Origin: Dipteris shenzhenensis
Taxonomy: Eukaryota > Polypodiophyta > Polypodiopsida > Gleicheniales
Length of the DNA: 64,000 nt
NCBI GenBank assembly: GCA_047967505.1
Contig: CM106540.1
Strand: one strand, 5' to 3'
Under the pieces are notes generated by a model, which worked only from the letters and a program-made list of their open reading frames with translations, was not told where the DNA came from and made no database searches. This document shows positions 22,326 to 33,460 of this stretch, piece after piece; the stretch's first letter is position 1, and each line of letters opens with the position of its first letter. A program made the translations under genes and the position numbers.

Positions 22326-24394
22326 CTTGAAGGGCAACAAGAGGGTGGAGGTGGCCAAAAGAGTAAGCAGGAAAGGGAGGGATGGAGATTGCTTGTAGGA
22401 AATGCTTGGATTAATGCTACAAATGCCATTTTTTTTTGTGTGTTTTGTAGCATGAAATTTTTATGGCATTTTTCTTTTAAAAAATACAACATTGTTGTGA
22501 TTAATTGCGCTACAAACAACTCAAGCGGTAAAGCACCATGGATTAGTACAACAATATACATCACAAATGGATGCATACACTCATATACATCACCGATGGA
22601 TGCATACACTTATACTCACATCAATTTCCAATATTGTATTAGATGGACCCTTAGCATATATGTGTGCATAGAAGACCATTTCCTACATTGATCCCTGATT
22701 TCATAGTTAAATTATTCCCTTTCTCACATTCTAACATGTGAAGATTTAATGTACATGCATTATGGGCACATTATATTGCAGTTTATGACTAACTTTTTTT
22801 ATGAATGCATGATACTTGTATATGGTCAAGGAAGGTATATTATCATTTTTGAATGACAAGATTACTCTATGCTCCATTTTATCCTATATTAGAAACTATG
22901 ATCACTAGATATTACATAAATGTATTGCTCCATTATATCCTATACTAAAAACTCTTTTGACCCAAATATATAATGCCAATTGAGGTTAGTACTCATGACA
23001 AGTGATGAAAACAATCTAATGGTATGAATGAGATCTTATAAATTTTGGATATATAATATGGGTACTATGTTGATTGAGCTATTTTTCTAAGGGAATATTT
23101 TCAACTTAATTACTAAATACATACTTACAATGGTGACTTGATTCCCATCTATATGTATAATCAAGTTTTACTTTGTGTTAAAAAAAAAGCTTTTGCATAT
23201 GGTTAAAATTCGAATAGTATTTATATTGTTTAAGACTACCCATTGAGCTGGCTCCTATCCTTATATTGAACATGATAATGTTCATAAAGATTTTATGAAT
23301 ACAAATAGATAGCATTGGCTCTCTTTTTAGTGGTTGGGAATGAACCCTAAAAGTACCCTAAAATGACTATGTATTCCCTTATTTGTCGCATGGAAGTGAT
23401 CATGGTAGAGTGGCATAATCCCTATTTTGCATTTTTAATAGGTTTTTTTGCTACTCATGGTTGGCAGATACACCACGGCATAGATCCAAATAGATATTTG
23501 GTTTTTTGCTTCAACTTGCTTGACTAGACTTTCCTTGATGATTGTTCGATTGTGCATCATGAGTAGTCACTGGCTTAATTGATGCATTAAGTGCAATGTT
23601 TTCCTTAAAGTTTTTCACACTACAGGATACGAGTTTGCTTATAGGGGTGGAAATAGAAGCTTGTTAACGGCTGGTGCATATTTTTCGTTAGATGCAGCAG
23701 ATACTAGTTACAGAGTGTCGGCCAATTATTTCACTTGAATCATGCTCCTCTTATGCTTGAGTTTATGGTCACGTATTGAGTTTAACATAATAGTCTACAG
23801 GATACTGGATGAGCACTCAACATAGTGGTTAGATGCATTCATTTCTAGTTCCGATAGAACTATCATTCAGACATTGGTCATAATAGAAGTATAGAGGGCT
23901 AAAATCCTTTTTTGGCTCCCTAAGTTTTTTAAAGCATGGTATTGTCCAGATTACATAGGTATTTTCACTAAGCAAAATTAATCCTTATGATGAAAATGTG
24001 TTTTTTTTCTTTTGACATAGTTAGTTCTGTTTCCATGTTTTTGGATCAAATGTATGGATGATCTTCTGCAAGCATAAAATACATGATATGTATATGTAGC
24101 ACATGATCATGTTTACATATTTTCAGTCATATATTCTACCTTGTGATCTATCGTGGATGTTTAATCTAAGTAGTGTTTGCCTTTTTTATCGCAAATTTTA
24201 TGTATTGTTATGTCTCTACCTCTCCACAACGACTCAAATTGATAGTATGGGGATGAAAGAGAAGTTAATTGTGAGTTTCAGGCATGCGTTCATTGTTGGA
24301 ATATGTTTAATTTGCTTATGATCACATCAATTGTTCCAATGATATTGAGGGGAATAAGATGCTGGATGAGGTTCTCGCTTGCTTGAAACCTATT
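22326..24394. other. no gene seen
   Basis: AT-rich unique DNA up to the right terminal inverted repeat. No transposase or other protein resemblance was found in any frame. Confidence 0.5.
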
Positions 24395-24454
24395 TAATCT
24401 TGCTCGCTTATTTGAGGCTGCTCGCTTTTCTCCGCTCACTTTTTGGTAATCCTC
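24395..24454 (-). repeat. right terminal inverted repeat of the 11.6-kb insertion
   Basis: Reads TTGCTCGCTTATTTGAGG then CTGCTCGCTTTTCTCCGCTC on the plus strand, the complement of the GCGAGC-rich left end. Confidence 0.65.
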
Positions 24455-24464
24455 TCTCAAAGAG
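24455..24464. repeat. right target-site duplication
   Basis: TCTCAAAGAG, identical to 12843-12852, followed in phase by the satellite sequence GCACACCCATCC. Confidence 0.85.
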
Positions 24465-27400
24465 GCACACCCATCCGATAAGTACTTGGTCAGATAACAC
24501 ACCTAAGGGCGTGTTTTTTTGTGGATGTGCATATCACTAGGGAAAAAATGGTGTATAATGAGTGATCGACCATGCAACGCATATTCGATGGTGACAATAC
24601 TTTGCACGCACCTCAACATAGTTGAAACAGACTTGCATGCAAAGTGGATCCCCCATCCGATAAGTACTTGTTTGAATAACACACCTAGAACTGTGATTTT
24701 ATATGGTTGTGCATGACACTAAGGCAAAAACTCGGCAAAAATGGTGTTTTATGCTTGATCGATATTGCAAAGCATATCCAATGGGCACAATACTTTGCAC
24801 ACACCTTAACCTAGGTGTAATTGACTTACATGCAAAGTGGCCTTCCCATCGCATAAGTGCTTGATTGGATAACATACCTAGCAGCGTGTTTTTTTACGGA
24901 TGTGCATGACACTAAGGCAACAATGGTATTTAATGCTCGACCGACCATGCAAAGCATATTTGATGGGCACAATACTTTTCCTATACCTTAACCTAGGTGG
25001 TATTGAAATGTTCTCAAAGAGGCACACCCATCCGATAAGTACTTGGTCAGATAACATACCTAAGGGCATGTTTTTTTGCGGATGTGCATATCACTACGGG
25101 AAAAACGTTGTATAATGCGTAATCGACCATGCAGAGCATATCCGATGGTGACAATACTTTGCACGCATCTCAAGCTAGATGAAACAGACTTGTGTGCAAA
25201 CTGGAGCCCCCATCCGATAAGTACTTGTTTGATTAACACACTTAGGACCGTGTTTTTTCATGGTTGTGCATGACACTAAGGCAAAAATGGTGTTTTATAT
25301 TTGATCGACAATGCAAAGCATATTTCATGGGCACAATACTTTGCACACACCTTCAACTAGGTGGAATTGACTTACATGCAAAGTGGCACACCCATCCCAT
25401 AAGTGCTTGATCGGATAACATACCTAGCAGCATGTTTTTTTTACGGATGTGCATGACACTAGAGCAAAAATAGTATTTAATGCTCGATCGACCATGCAAA
25501 GGATATCCGATGGGCAGAATACTTTTCCTACACTGCAACCTAGGTGGTATTGAAATGTTCTCAAAGAGGCACACCCATCCAATAAGTACTTGGTCAGATA
25601 ACACACCTAAGGGTGTGTTTTTTTGCGGATGTGCATACCACTAGGGAAAAAACGATGTATAATGCGTGATCGACCATGCAAATCATATCCGATGGTGACA
25701 ATACTTTACACACACCTCAACCTAGTTGAAACGGACTTGCGTGCAAAGTGGATCCCCTATCCGATAAGTACTTGTTTGAATAACACACCTAGGACCGTGT
25801 TTTTTCATGGTTGTGCATGACACTAAGGCAAAACTAGTGTTTTAAGCTTGATCGAGAATGCAAAGCATATCCGATGGGCACAATACTTTGCACACACCTT
25901 CAACTACATGGAATTGACTTACAGGCAAACTGGCACGCCCATCCCATAAGTGCTTGATCAAATAACATACCTAGCAGTGTGTTTCTTTACGAATGTGCAT
26001 GACACGAGCAAAAATAGTATTTAATGCTCGACCGACCATGCAAAGGATATCCGATGGGCACAACACTTTTTGTACACCTCAACCTAGGTGGTATTGAAAT
26101 TTTCTCAATGAGGCACACCCATCCAATAAGTACTTGGTCAGATAACGCACCTAATGGCATGTTTTTTTAAAGATGTCCATATCACTAGGGAAAAAATGGT
26201 GTATAATGCATGATCAACCATGCAAAGCATATCTGATGGTGACAATACTTTGCGTGCACCTCAACATAGTTGAAACAAACTTGCATGCAAAGTGGAGCCC
26301 CTATCCGATAAGTACTTATTTGAATAACACACCTACGGCCGTGTTTTTATATGGTTCTGCATGACACAAAGGCAAAAACGGTGTTTTATGCTTGATCAAC
26401 AATGCAAAGCATATCCGATGGGCACAATACTTTGCACACACCTTCAACTAGGTGGAATAGACTTACATGCAAAGTGGCATTCCCATCGCTTAAGTACTTG
26501 ATCGGATAACACACCTAGCAGCGCGTTTTTTTACGGATGTGCATGACACTAAGGTAAAAATGGTATTTAATGCTCGATCGACCATGCAAAGCATATCCGA
26601 TGGGCACAATACTTTTCCTACACCTTAACTTAGGTGGTATTGAAATGTTCTCAAAGAGGCACACCCATCCGATAAGTACTTGGTCAGATAACATACCTAA
26701 GGGCATGTTTTTTTGCGGATGTGCATATCAGTACGGGAAAAACGTTGTATAATGCGTAATCGACCATGCAGAGCATATCGAATGGTGAAAATACTTTGCA
26801 CGCATCTCAACCTAGTTGAAACGGACTTGCGTGCAAACTGGAGCCCCAACCGATAAGTACTTGTTTGATTAACACACTTAGGACTGTGTTTTTTCCCATG
26901 ACACAGGCAAAAACGGTGTTTTATGCTTAATCGACAATGCAAAACATATCCAATGGGCACAATACTTTGCACACACCTTCAACTAGGTGGAATTGACTTA
27001 CATGCAATGTGGCACTCCCATCCCATAAGTGCTTGATTGGATAACATACCTAGCAGCGTGTTTTTTTACGGATGTGCTTGACACTAGAGCAAAAATAGTA
27101 TTTATTGCTCAATCGATCATGCAAAGGATATCCGATGGGCACAACACTTTTCGTATGCCTCAACCTAGGTGGTATTGAAATGTTCTCAAAGAGGTAGACC
27201 CATCCGATAAGTACTTGGTGAGATAACACACCTAAGGGCGTATTTTTTTGCGGATGTGCTTATCACTAGAGAAAAAGTGGTGTATAAGGCGTGATCGACC
27301 ATGCAAAGCATATCCGATGGTGACAATACTTTGCACGCACCTCAACGTAGTTGAAACGGACTTGTGTACAAAGTGGAGCCCCCATCCGATAAGTACTTGT

Positions 27401-28790
27401 TTGAATAACACACCTAGGACCGTGTTCTTTCATGGTTGTGCATGACACTAAAGCAAAAACAGTGTTTTATGCTTGATCGACAATGTAAAGCATATCCTAT
27501 GGGCACAATACTTTGCACACACCTTCAACTTGGTAAAATTGACTTACATGCAAAGTGGCACGCCCATCCCATAAGTGCTTGATCGGATAACATAACTAGC
27601 AGCGTGTTTTTTTACGGATGTGCATGACACTAGAGCAAAAATAATATTTAATGTTCGATCGACCATGCGAAGGATATCCGATGGGCTCAATACTTTTTGT
27701 AGTTGAAACAGACTTGCGTGCAAAGTGGAGCCCCCATCCGATAAGTACTTGTTTGATTAACACACCTAGGACCGTGTTTTTTCATGGTTGTGCATGACAC
27801 TAAGGCAAAAACGTTGTTTTATGCTTGATCGACAATGCAAAGCGTATCCGATGGGCATAATACTTTGCACACACCTTCAACTAGGTGGAATTGACTTATA
27901 TGCAAGGTGGCACTCCCATCCCATAAGTGCTTGATCGGATAACATACCTAGCAGCGTGTTTTTTTATGGATGTGCATGACACTAGAGCAAAAATAGTATT
28001 TATTGCTCGATCGATCATGCAAAGGATATCCGATGCGCACAAAACTTTTCGTACGCCTCAACCTAGGTGGTATTGGAATGTTCTCAAAGAGGCACACCCA
28101 TCCGATAAGTACTTGGTCAGATAACACACCTAAGGGCGTGTTTTTTTGCGGATGTGCATATCACTCGGGAAAAAATGGTGTATAATGCGTGATCGACCAT
28201 GCAAAGCATATCCGATGGTGACAATACTTTGCACGCACCTCAAATTAGTTGAAACGGACTTGCGTGCAAGGTGGAGCCCCCATCCAATAAGTACTTGTTT
28301 GAATAACATACCTAGGGCTGTGTTTTTATATGGTTGTGCATGACACTAAGGCAAAAACGGTGTTTTATGCTTGATCCACAATGCAAAGCATATCCGATGG
28401 GCACAATACTTTACACACACCTTCAACCAAGTGGAATTGACTTACATGCAAAGTGGCATTCCCATCGCATAAGTACTTGATCTGATAACACACCTAGCAG
28501 CGTGTTTTTTTAACGGATGTGCATGACACTAGAGCAAAAATAGTATTTAATGCTCAATCGACCATGCTAAGCATATCCGATGGGAACAATACTTTTCCTA
28601 CGCCTAAACCTAGGTGGTATTGAAATTTTTTCAAAGAGGCACACCCATCCGATAAGTACTTGGTTAGATAACATACCTAAGGGCATGTTTTTTTGCAGAT
28701 GTGTATATCTCTACGGGAAGAACGTTGTATAATGCGTAATCGACCATGCAGATCATATCCGATGGTAACAATACTTTGCACACATCAACA
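24455..28790. repeat. 182-bp satellite, array part 2 (trimeric higher-order repeat)
   Basis: About 24 monomers. The type-A anchor (AAGTACTTGGT) occurs at 24480, 25037, 25584, 26128, 26674, 27209, 28107 and 28654. The spacings are 535-557, or three 182-base monomers; the one 898-base interval contains a deletion junction near 27695. Types A, B (GTTTGAATAAC) and C (GATCGGATAAC) alternate regularly. Each monomer happens to be open for about 60 codons on either strand, giving recurrent peptides (for example MRMCISLGKKWCIMRDRPCK); these follow from the repeat and are not credible genes. The last monomer breaks off at about 28787. Confidence 0.93.
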
Positions 28791-28876
28791 AAATGGTTAC
28801 AAACAAATGTGAGGAGAAGAAGTGCATAAATACAGATAACAACATGCATGAGGAACGAAAATGATCATACATATGC

Positions 28877-31206
28877 ATGAAGAGAAAGCAAATCCAGGCA
28901 GATCCACAAAAGCAACCAAAGAGGAAGAGAGTAATGAAGGAGAAGAACATGTTAAATGCATTGGGATATCCATGTTGCAAGCGAAGATGTGTGCGCTTCA
29001 TTGATCTTGCAAACATCAGGGAATGTAGAGGACACGTGTGGCAAAGAAGAGGAAGTGAAATGAATACCTTCTCACAAGTCTCTCTTGCTTTCTTCAGAAT
29101 GGCAATAAAAGACTAAGTTCAAGACGAAAGGTAAAACCTCTCGTAAATGGAAAAAGGATTTGCAATAAGGCATATCGCAATATTATTGGATTATCCCATG
29201 GTACATATTGGGATTTAGTCACCAAGGCAAAGGGCAGCAACAAATTTAGCATTCACGGTAATAGAGGAAGGTCCAAATAAAGAATATCAACTGTCAGGGC
29301 AGTAGCAATTTTGCAAGACTTCATACATGAAAATGCTTTACCTCAACCCCATATATCTATCAAACTCCCTAACGGTGACGCGATCACTGAAATGCACCTT
29401 CCAATGGGCTTGACAAAGCTCGAAGTATTTGACTCTATTGCAAAAAAGCAAAGGCAAAGAGGGGATGCCATAACTTCTTCTCATACTTTGTATACTCTTT
29501 GGAAGAAGAACTTTGGATATGTTAAAATCCCAAGGAGGCAAAAAATGTCAAAGTGCAATGTACAGGGTGATTATTTAAAGCGAGCGATTGAGAGTGCAAC
29601 ATGTCCAAATCAAAGGGAATTATACAAAAAAAACCAAAAATCTCATCATGACCTTATTCGACATTCCAGACAAAAATATGCATTTTGGAAGGAGCAAGCT
29701 ATTTTGCATCCCGATGACTACATGTGCCTTATTATAGATGGCATGGATCAGAATACAACAACATTGCCTCATTTTGTTGCCACTCCACCTAAATTACAAG
29801 GAAAGCACTTTCTAAAGACACATCTATGTGGAGTGTTAGTGCATGGAATTAAGTTCTTTGTAGATATATGGATTGATTCCTTGCATCTACATGATAGCAA
29901 TCAAGTTGTAACATCTATTATGAAGGCAATTCGCAATGTACATGCAGAAAAAGGTCGCCTACCACTGACTTTGAGAATACAAGCTGATAATTGCTGGTGA
30001 GAAAATAAGAATGTACTCATGTTTGCATTCTGCTCCAAGCTAGTTGCTCATCGAATCTTCAATGAGGTCGAATGTGGATTTTTGTATGTTGGGCATACAC
30101 ATGAGGATATCGATCAGGTTTTTAGCACAGTCTCAAGGGAGCTTAAATGCAAGGATGTGGAGACAATAGATGACTTGGTAAGAAGATGTGGCAGGCAAGT
30201 TGGTGGTTGTAAGGAAAGTACAGTATGTGAGAGGCTCGAAAGAATGTATGATTGGAAGAGCTTCATTCTACCTTTCATACAAACGGGTGGTGATGCATTG
30301 ACAGGTCATACCAATCCACACTACTTTCATTTTTTTTTTAAAGATGAAAAACCCGTAATGCAATGGCAACAGTATTCTCATGATACAAAATGGGAACCTG
30401 AAGAACCTTACAGTCTCTTAACTTCAATTCCCAGCAAGGAAAGGTATCCAACATGGGTTCCTATACAAGAATTCAATGAGAGGTCTAACTGTGAAATAGA
30501 AGGATTAAAAGCATTTATTACATACAAAGAGGAAATGCTCCAAAGATATCCTAATTCGAAGCCTACTTGGAGAGAACACACTACCACTGTATTTAACAAG
30601 ACACAAAATTTAATAAAGGACCTTGAGAGAATGCGAGGCTCAAAGGATGTTAAGGAAGAATGCAATATGTTTTGGCCAAATGTTCATAACGATTTGCGCC
30701 CAGCTCCAGTCTTTGAAAATGAATTTGTATCATTACTCCCACATCCATATTGTGGACCGAAGAAGAGAGAGTTTATGCCACAAGTAGATATAGAGGTCGA
30801 TTGTTTTGTTGTGGTTCGGCCATCGGATGATGAATATGAGAATGTGAAGTTTTGGGTTGCAAAAGTAGTTGATGTGCAAAGAGATGACCAAGGGAGAGCT
30901 ACAACATTTACAATGGTATGCTATGAGCCAAAGGGCAAGAAGGAGAATATGGATAACAACACATTGTATACTAATTGTATAATGAAGGAGTGGGTCCCAA
31001 ATGATGAAGCGGTCTCTCAAGTTTCGATGGAGACAATCATAGTGTCTTGGCATTCAAGGGCAAAGAAATCAAAGAAGAGCATGGAATATGAGGTAGAAGG
31101 AAAAATAAAAATACCACAGCAAACTATTTTGCATATACACGAATTTTTAAGGATGCTCGCCATAGAGGAAGTAGAAGGAGACAGCGCAAATGAAGAATGT
31201 CCATGA
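28877..31206 (+). pseudogene. DUF7869-type gene with DDE-like motif, broken by one frameshift and two or more stops
   Basis: The N-terminal part (28877-29116) is basic and then Cys-rich: GYPCCKRRCVRFIDLANIRECRGHVW. The frame then shifts by one within about 29040-29100 and continues as VNGKRICNKAYRNIIGLSHGTYW. It is broken by a TAA at 29279-29281, then open at 29311-29997. A TGA at 29998-30000 follows, and it is open again to 31206. Conserved-looking acidic positions are IIDGMDQ (29734-29754), LRIQADNCW ending at the TGA, and ENKN plus FLYVGHTHEDIDQVFS (30079-30126). These suggest an RNase H-like D-D-E/H nuclease. A C-terminal beta-rich segment (about 30785-31150) includes DCFVVVRPSDDEYENVKFWV. 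From memory this arrangement matches proteins annotated DUF7869, whose function is unknown; a transposon origin is likely. It lies about 90 bases after the satellite ends. Nothing suggests it is still translated whole. Confidence 0.7.
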
Positions 31207-31321
31207 TTAAAGCTTTGTATTGAAGTCCATTGAAGGATTTTATTTGGGTACTAGGCAAGAAGCCAATCCAAGACAATTATAATCAGAGTCATCACCTCCT
31301 ATGTCAAATGAGAGTTAAAAT
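31207..31321. other. downstream flank, no feature
   Basis: Short AT-rich spacer between the broken gene and the tandem repeat. Confidence 0.4.
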
Positions 31322-31742
31322 ATGCACTGGATGTCACCCAAGGGTCAAGGCTTGCCAAGACAATAGGGAGTTAATGCAGATGGCACCTGGCAAGGGACTA
31401 TCACATTGAGCAATAAGACAATGGGGAGTCAATGCACCCAAGGGGCAAGGCTTGGCAAGATAACTTGTGGGAGTTAATACAGATGGCACCTGTATTTTGC
31501 ACTGGATGTCACCCAAGGTCAAGGCTTGGCAAGACAATAGGGAGTTAATGTAGATGGCACCTGGCAAGGGACTATCGCATTGAGCAATAAGACAATGGGG
31601 AGTCAATGCACCCAAGGAGCAAGGCTTGGCAAGACAAGTGGGAGTCAAATTATGCAGATGGCACCTGGCAAGGGACTGTCGTGACATTGAGCAATAAGAC
31701 AATGGGGAGTCTGGGGAGTCAAATTATATAGATGGCACGAAT
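31322..31742. repeat. about 175-bp tandem repeat (ATGTCACCCAAGG...)
   Basis: GCACTGGATGTCACCCAAGG begins near 31325 and again near 31500. Inside each unit the phrases CAAGGCTTGGCAAGACAA, CAGATGGCACCTGGCAAGGG and TGAGCAATAAGACAATGGGG recur two to three times, so the array is a nested duplication with partial units. Confidence 0.8.
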
Positions 31743-32280
31743 TGAGGCTCTTTAAGAGCAACAATTTAAATTGTAAACATATGTTCAATCTATATCATTT
31801 TGGATATAAAGACTCTAGCTGAGAGCAACGTCTCTCAATGTAATCATATAATAATAGCTATAATTGCTATTATACCTCTTTGGTTCAATACAAAACTTGG
31901 GTCTTAAGGCATCATGTCTTTTTTCTATTTATAAAAAGTTTTAAAAATTTTGTGCATATTGCGAGTGACAATGTTATTTTCATGAAATATTTAAGTCTCC
32001 TTTCATGGATTTATAAATTTATCACGTCAAGGAAAAACATCAAGGAAAAATATTAAAAATAATTAAATTAACAAATAACTTAGATATAGCTAGAATTTCT
32101 AATATAGGATTATTTCAAATTCTTCCATGTTGGTGCAAAAGTATAGATTGAAAAAACAATATTTTTATGTGAATATGATAGTGCCACAAAGTGAACTTTT
32201 GACTTGGGAAGAATATTTTCAGAAAGTAGAATTTTGATTTGGGAAGGATATTTTCACAAAGTAAAGTTTTCATTTGGGAA
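31743..32280. other. AT-rich, possibly a decayed LTR, no gene
   Basis: TATAAAGACTCTAGCTGAGAGCAACGTCTCTCA at 31803-31837 followed by poly-T/A-rich DNA resembles an LTR transcription start region, but no TG..CA boundaries or primer site were found. Confidence 0.3.
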
Positions 32281-32289
32281 GGATTTTTG

Positions 32290-32870
32290 GGCTTCGTCCA
32301 AAAACAACACAAAAAGTCCAAAATTAATGAAATAGGTGTTACCATTGGTGATGCTGATTTTGATGAGCACATGAGTAGCACAAGTAGTAGTGGGTTGAAT
32401 GTATTTGTAGATCTCAACATGGTTTGGATTTTGAAGTAGATAGTTTAGCAAGGGTTGATCTCATTGAGGATGAGATTGAACCGTAGCCCATCATTGATAT
32501 TGGCAAAACTATTTTACATATTGTCTCATTCTCCTCACCTCACTTAATTTTTGTATATGTGGGTTTGCAAAAAAGCATTGATATTTTTGTTAAAATTACG
32601 TGCTTTGGTAATCATGGGCAATGTTTGGAAAGCAATGATGTACATTTATTAGCCTGCACCAAAATCTCACTTTCTGTATTCTCTGTTTTGCGTCTAAATC
32701 TACGACTAAATCCATGTCTAATTCATAGTGCAGACGCGCTAATAGACGTGTAAATAGACGTGCTATTAGACGCACCCGTATTTTCGCTATTCTAGCAATG
32801 CCTATAGATGCGCCTGCTATTTTGCACGTCTATAGTTGCTTTGTTTTGTTGTGATATGAATGTTATTTTA
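32290..32870 (+). mobile_element. CACTA transposon 3' fragment (acidic tail and subterminal repeats)
   Basis: The fragment encodes an acidic C-terminal tail (GDADFDEHMSSTSSSGLNVF, then, after a one-base shift, DFEVDSLARVDLIEDEIEP) that matches the inverted copy at 53050-53210. It continues through matching non-coding DNA (CTCATTCTCCTCACCTCACT) into repeated TAGACGTGC / TAGACGCGC words at about 32720-32850. No DUF4216 or transposase remains. Confidence 0.7.
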
Positions 32871-33460
32871 ATCAACCTTGGTTTTCCCATACAACTTTAT
32901 ATAAAATCTCTCGTTTGTCTCATAGTCTTATACTAAAACCTAGGAATTAGTTGAAGGGCATATAATTTAAAGAGAATCGTTTGTTCATTATGTCGGGCGA
33001 AGAACATACAATAGGAATTTTGTTTAGAGAATTTGGTCGGGGAGTAGAGAAAGTTGGGGCGAAATCTTTTCCGACTCAGCAAATGACAAGTGACCATGAG
33101 CCCATGAGCCACTTTCTCACTGGGAAAGGGGACTCCCTCACATTTCCGGGCTAGCAAAGGCTTGAGGATCTCACTAAGTGTCAAATGTTGGAGGTACATG
33201 CCATGGAGGCTGTTTTTTTATAAATTTAATGGAGTCAAGATTAAATCCAATGGACCCGATTGAAATTCTAAAGACCCTTTGGCGGACAAATTCTGGTCTA
33301 GCTTGTGCCTAAGGACAATATGGTTGCTAATCGTTTATCAAGAATCCTCCGTCGAAGGGACCGCCAAAAGCTGTCATCGTTGTCTTGAGGTTCCATAAGT
33401 TTACGATAAGAGCTGATCGATCCAATATGTCGTCTTCAAACAACTTCATCTCTCTCGCAA
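32871..33460. other. upstream region of the aspartic protease gene
   Basis: No coding sequence recognised. A TATAAATTTAATGG stretch at about 33219-33233 could serve as a TATA element but lies 230 bases from the first start codon. No other promoter motif is convincing. Confidence 0.35.

Larger units (their letters stand above)
12853..24454. mobile_element. 11.6-kb insertion with TIRs and 10-bp TSD (MULE-like?)
   Basis: The segment interrupts the satellite exactly in phase and is flanked by TCTCAAAGAG on both sides. Its ends form imperfect inverted repeats. The left end at 12876-12910 and the reverse complement of 24397-24431 share about 28 of 35 bases (GAAAAGCGAG...AA.AAGCGAGC.AG.TT), set about 24 bases in from each end. 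TIRs with a 9-10-bp target duplication are typical of Mutator-like elements. I see no transposase inside, so it would be non-autonomous, or a composite. It contains minisatellites and the nested-palindrome array. Alternative: an older recombination product that mimics these features. Confidence 0.65.

Noticed and set aside
22500-22550. tRNA/SINE A-box-like CAACTCAAGCGGTAAAGCACC
   Set aside because: No B-box at the right distance, no cloverleaf pairing, no poly-A tail or duplications recognised.
24455-28790. Recurring 60-65-codon peptides (MRMCISLGKKWCIM type and minus-strand counterparts)
   Set aside because: They follow the satellite monomer exactly and appear on both strands. There is no sign of selection on protein, so this is not a gene family.
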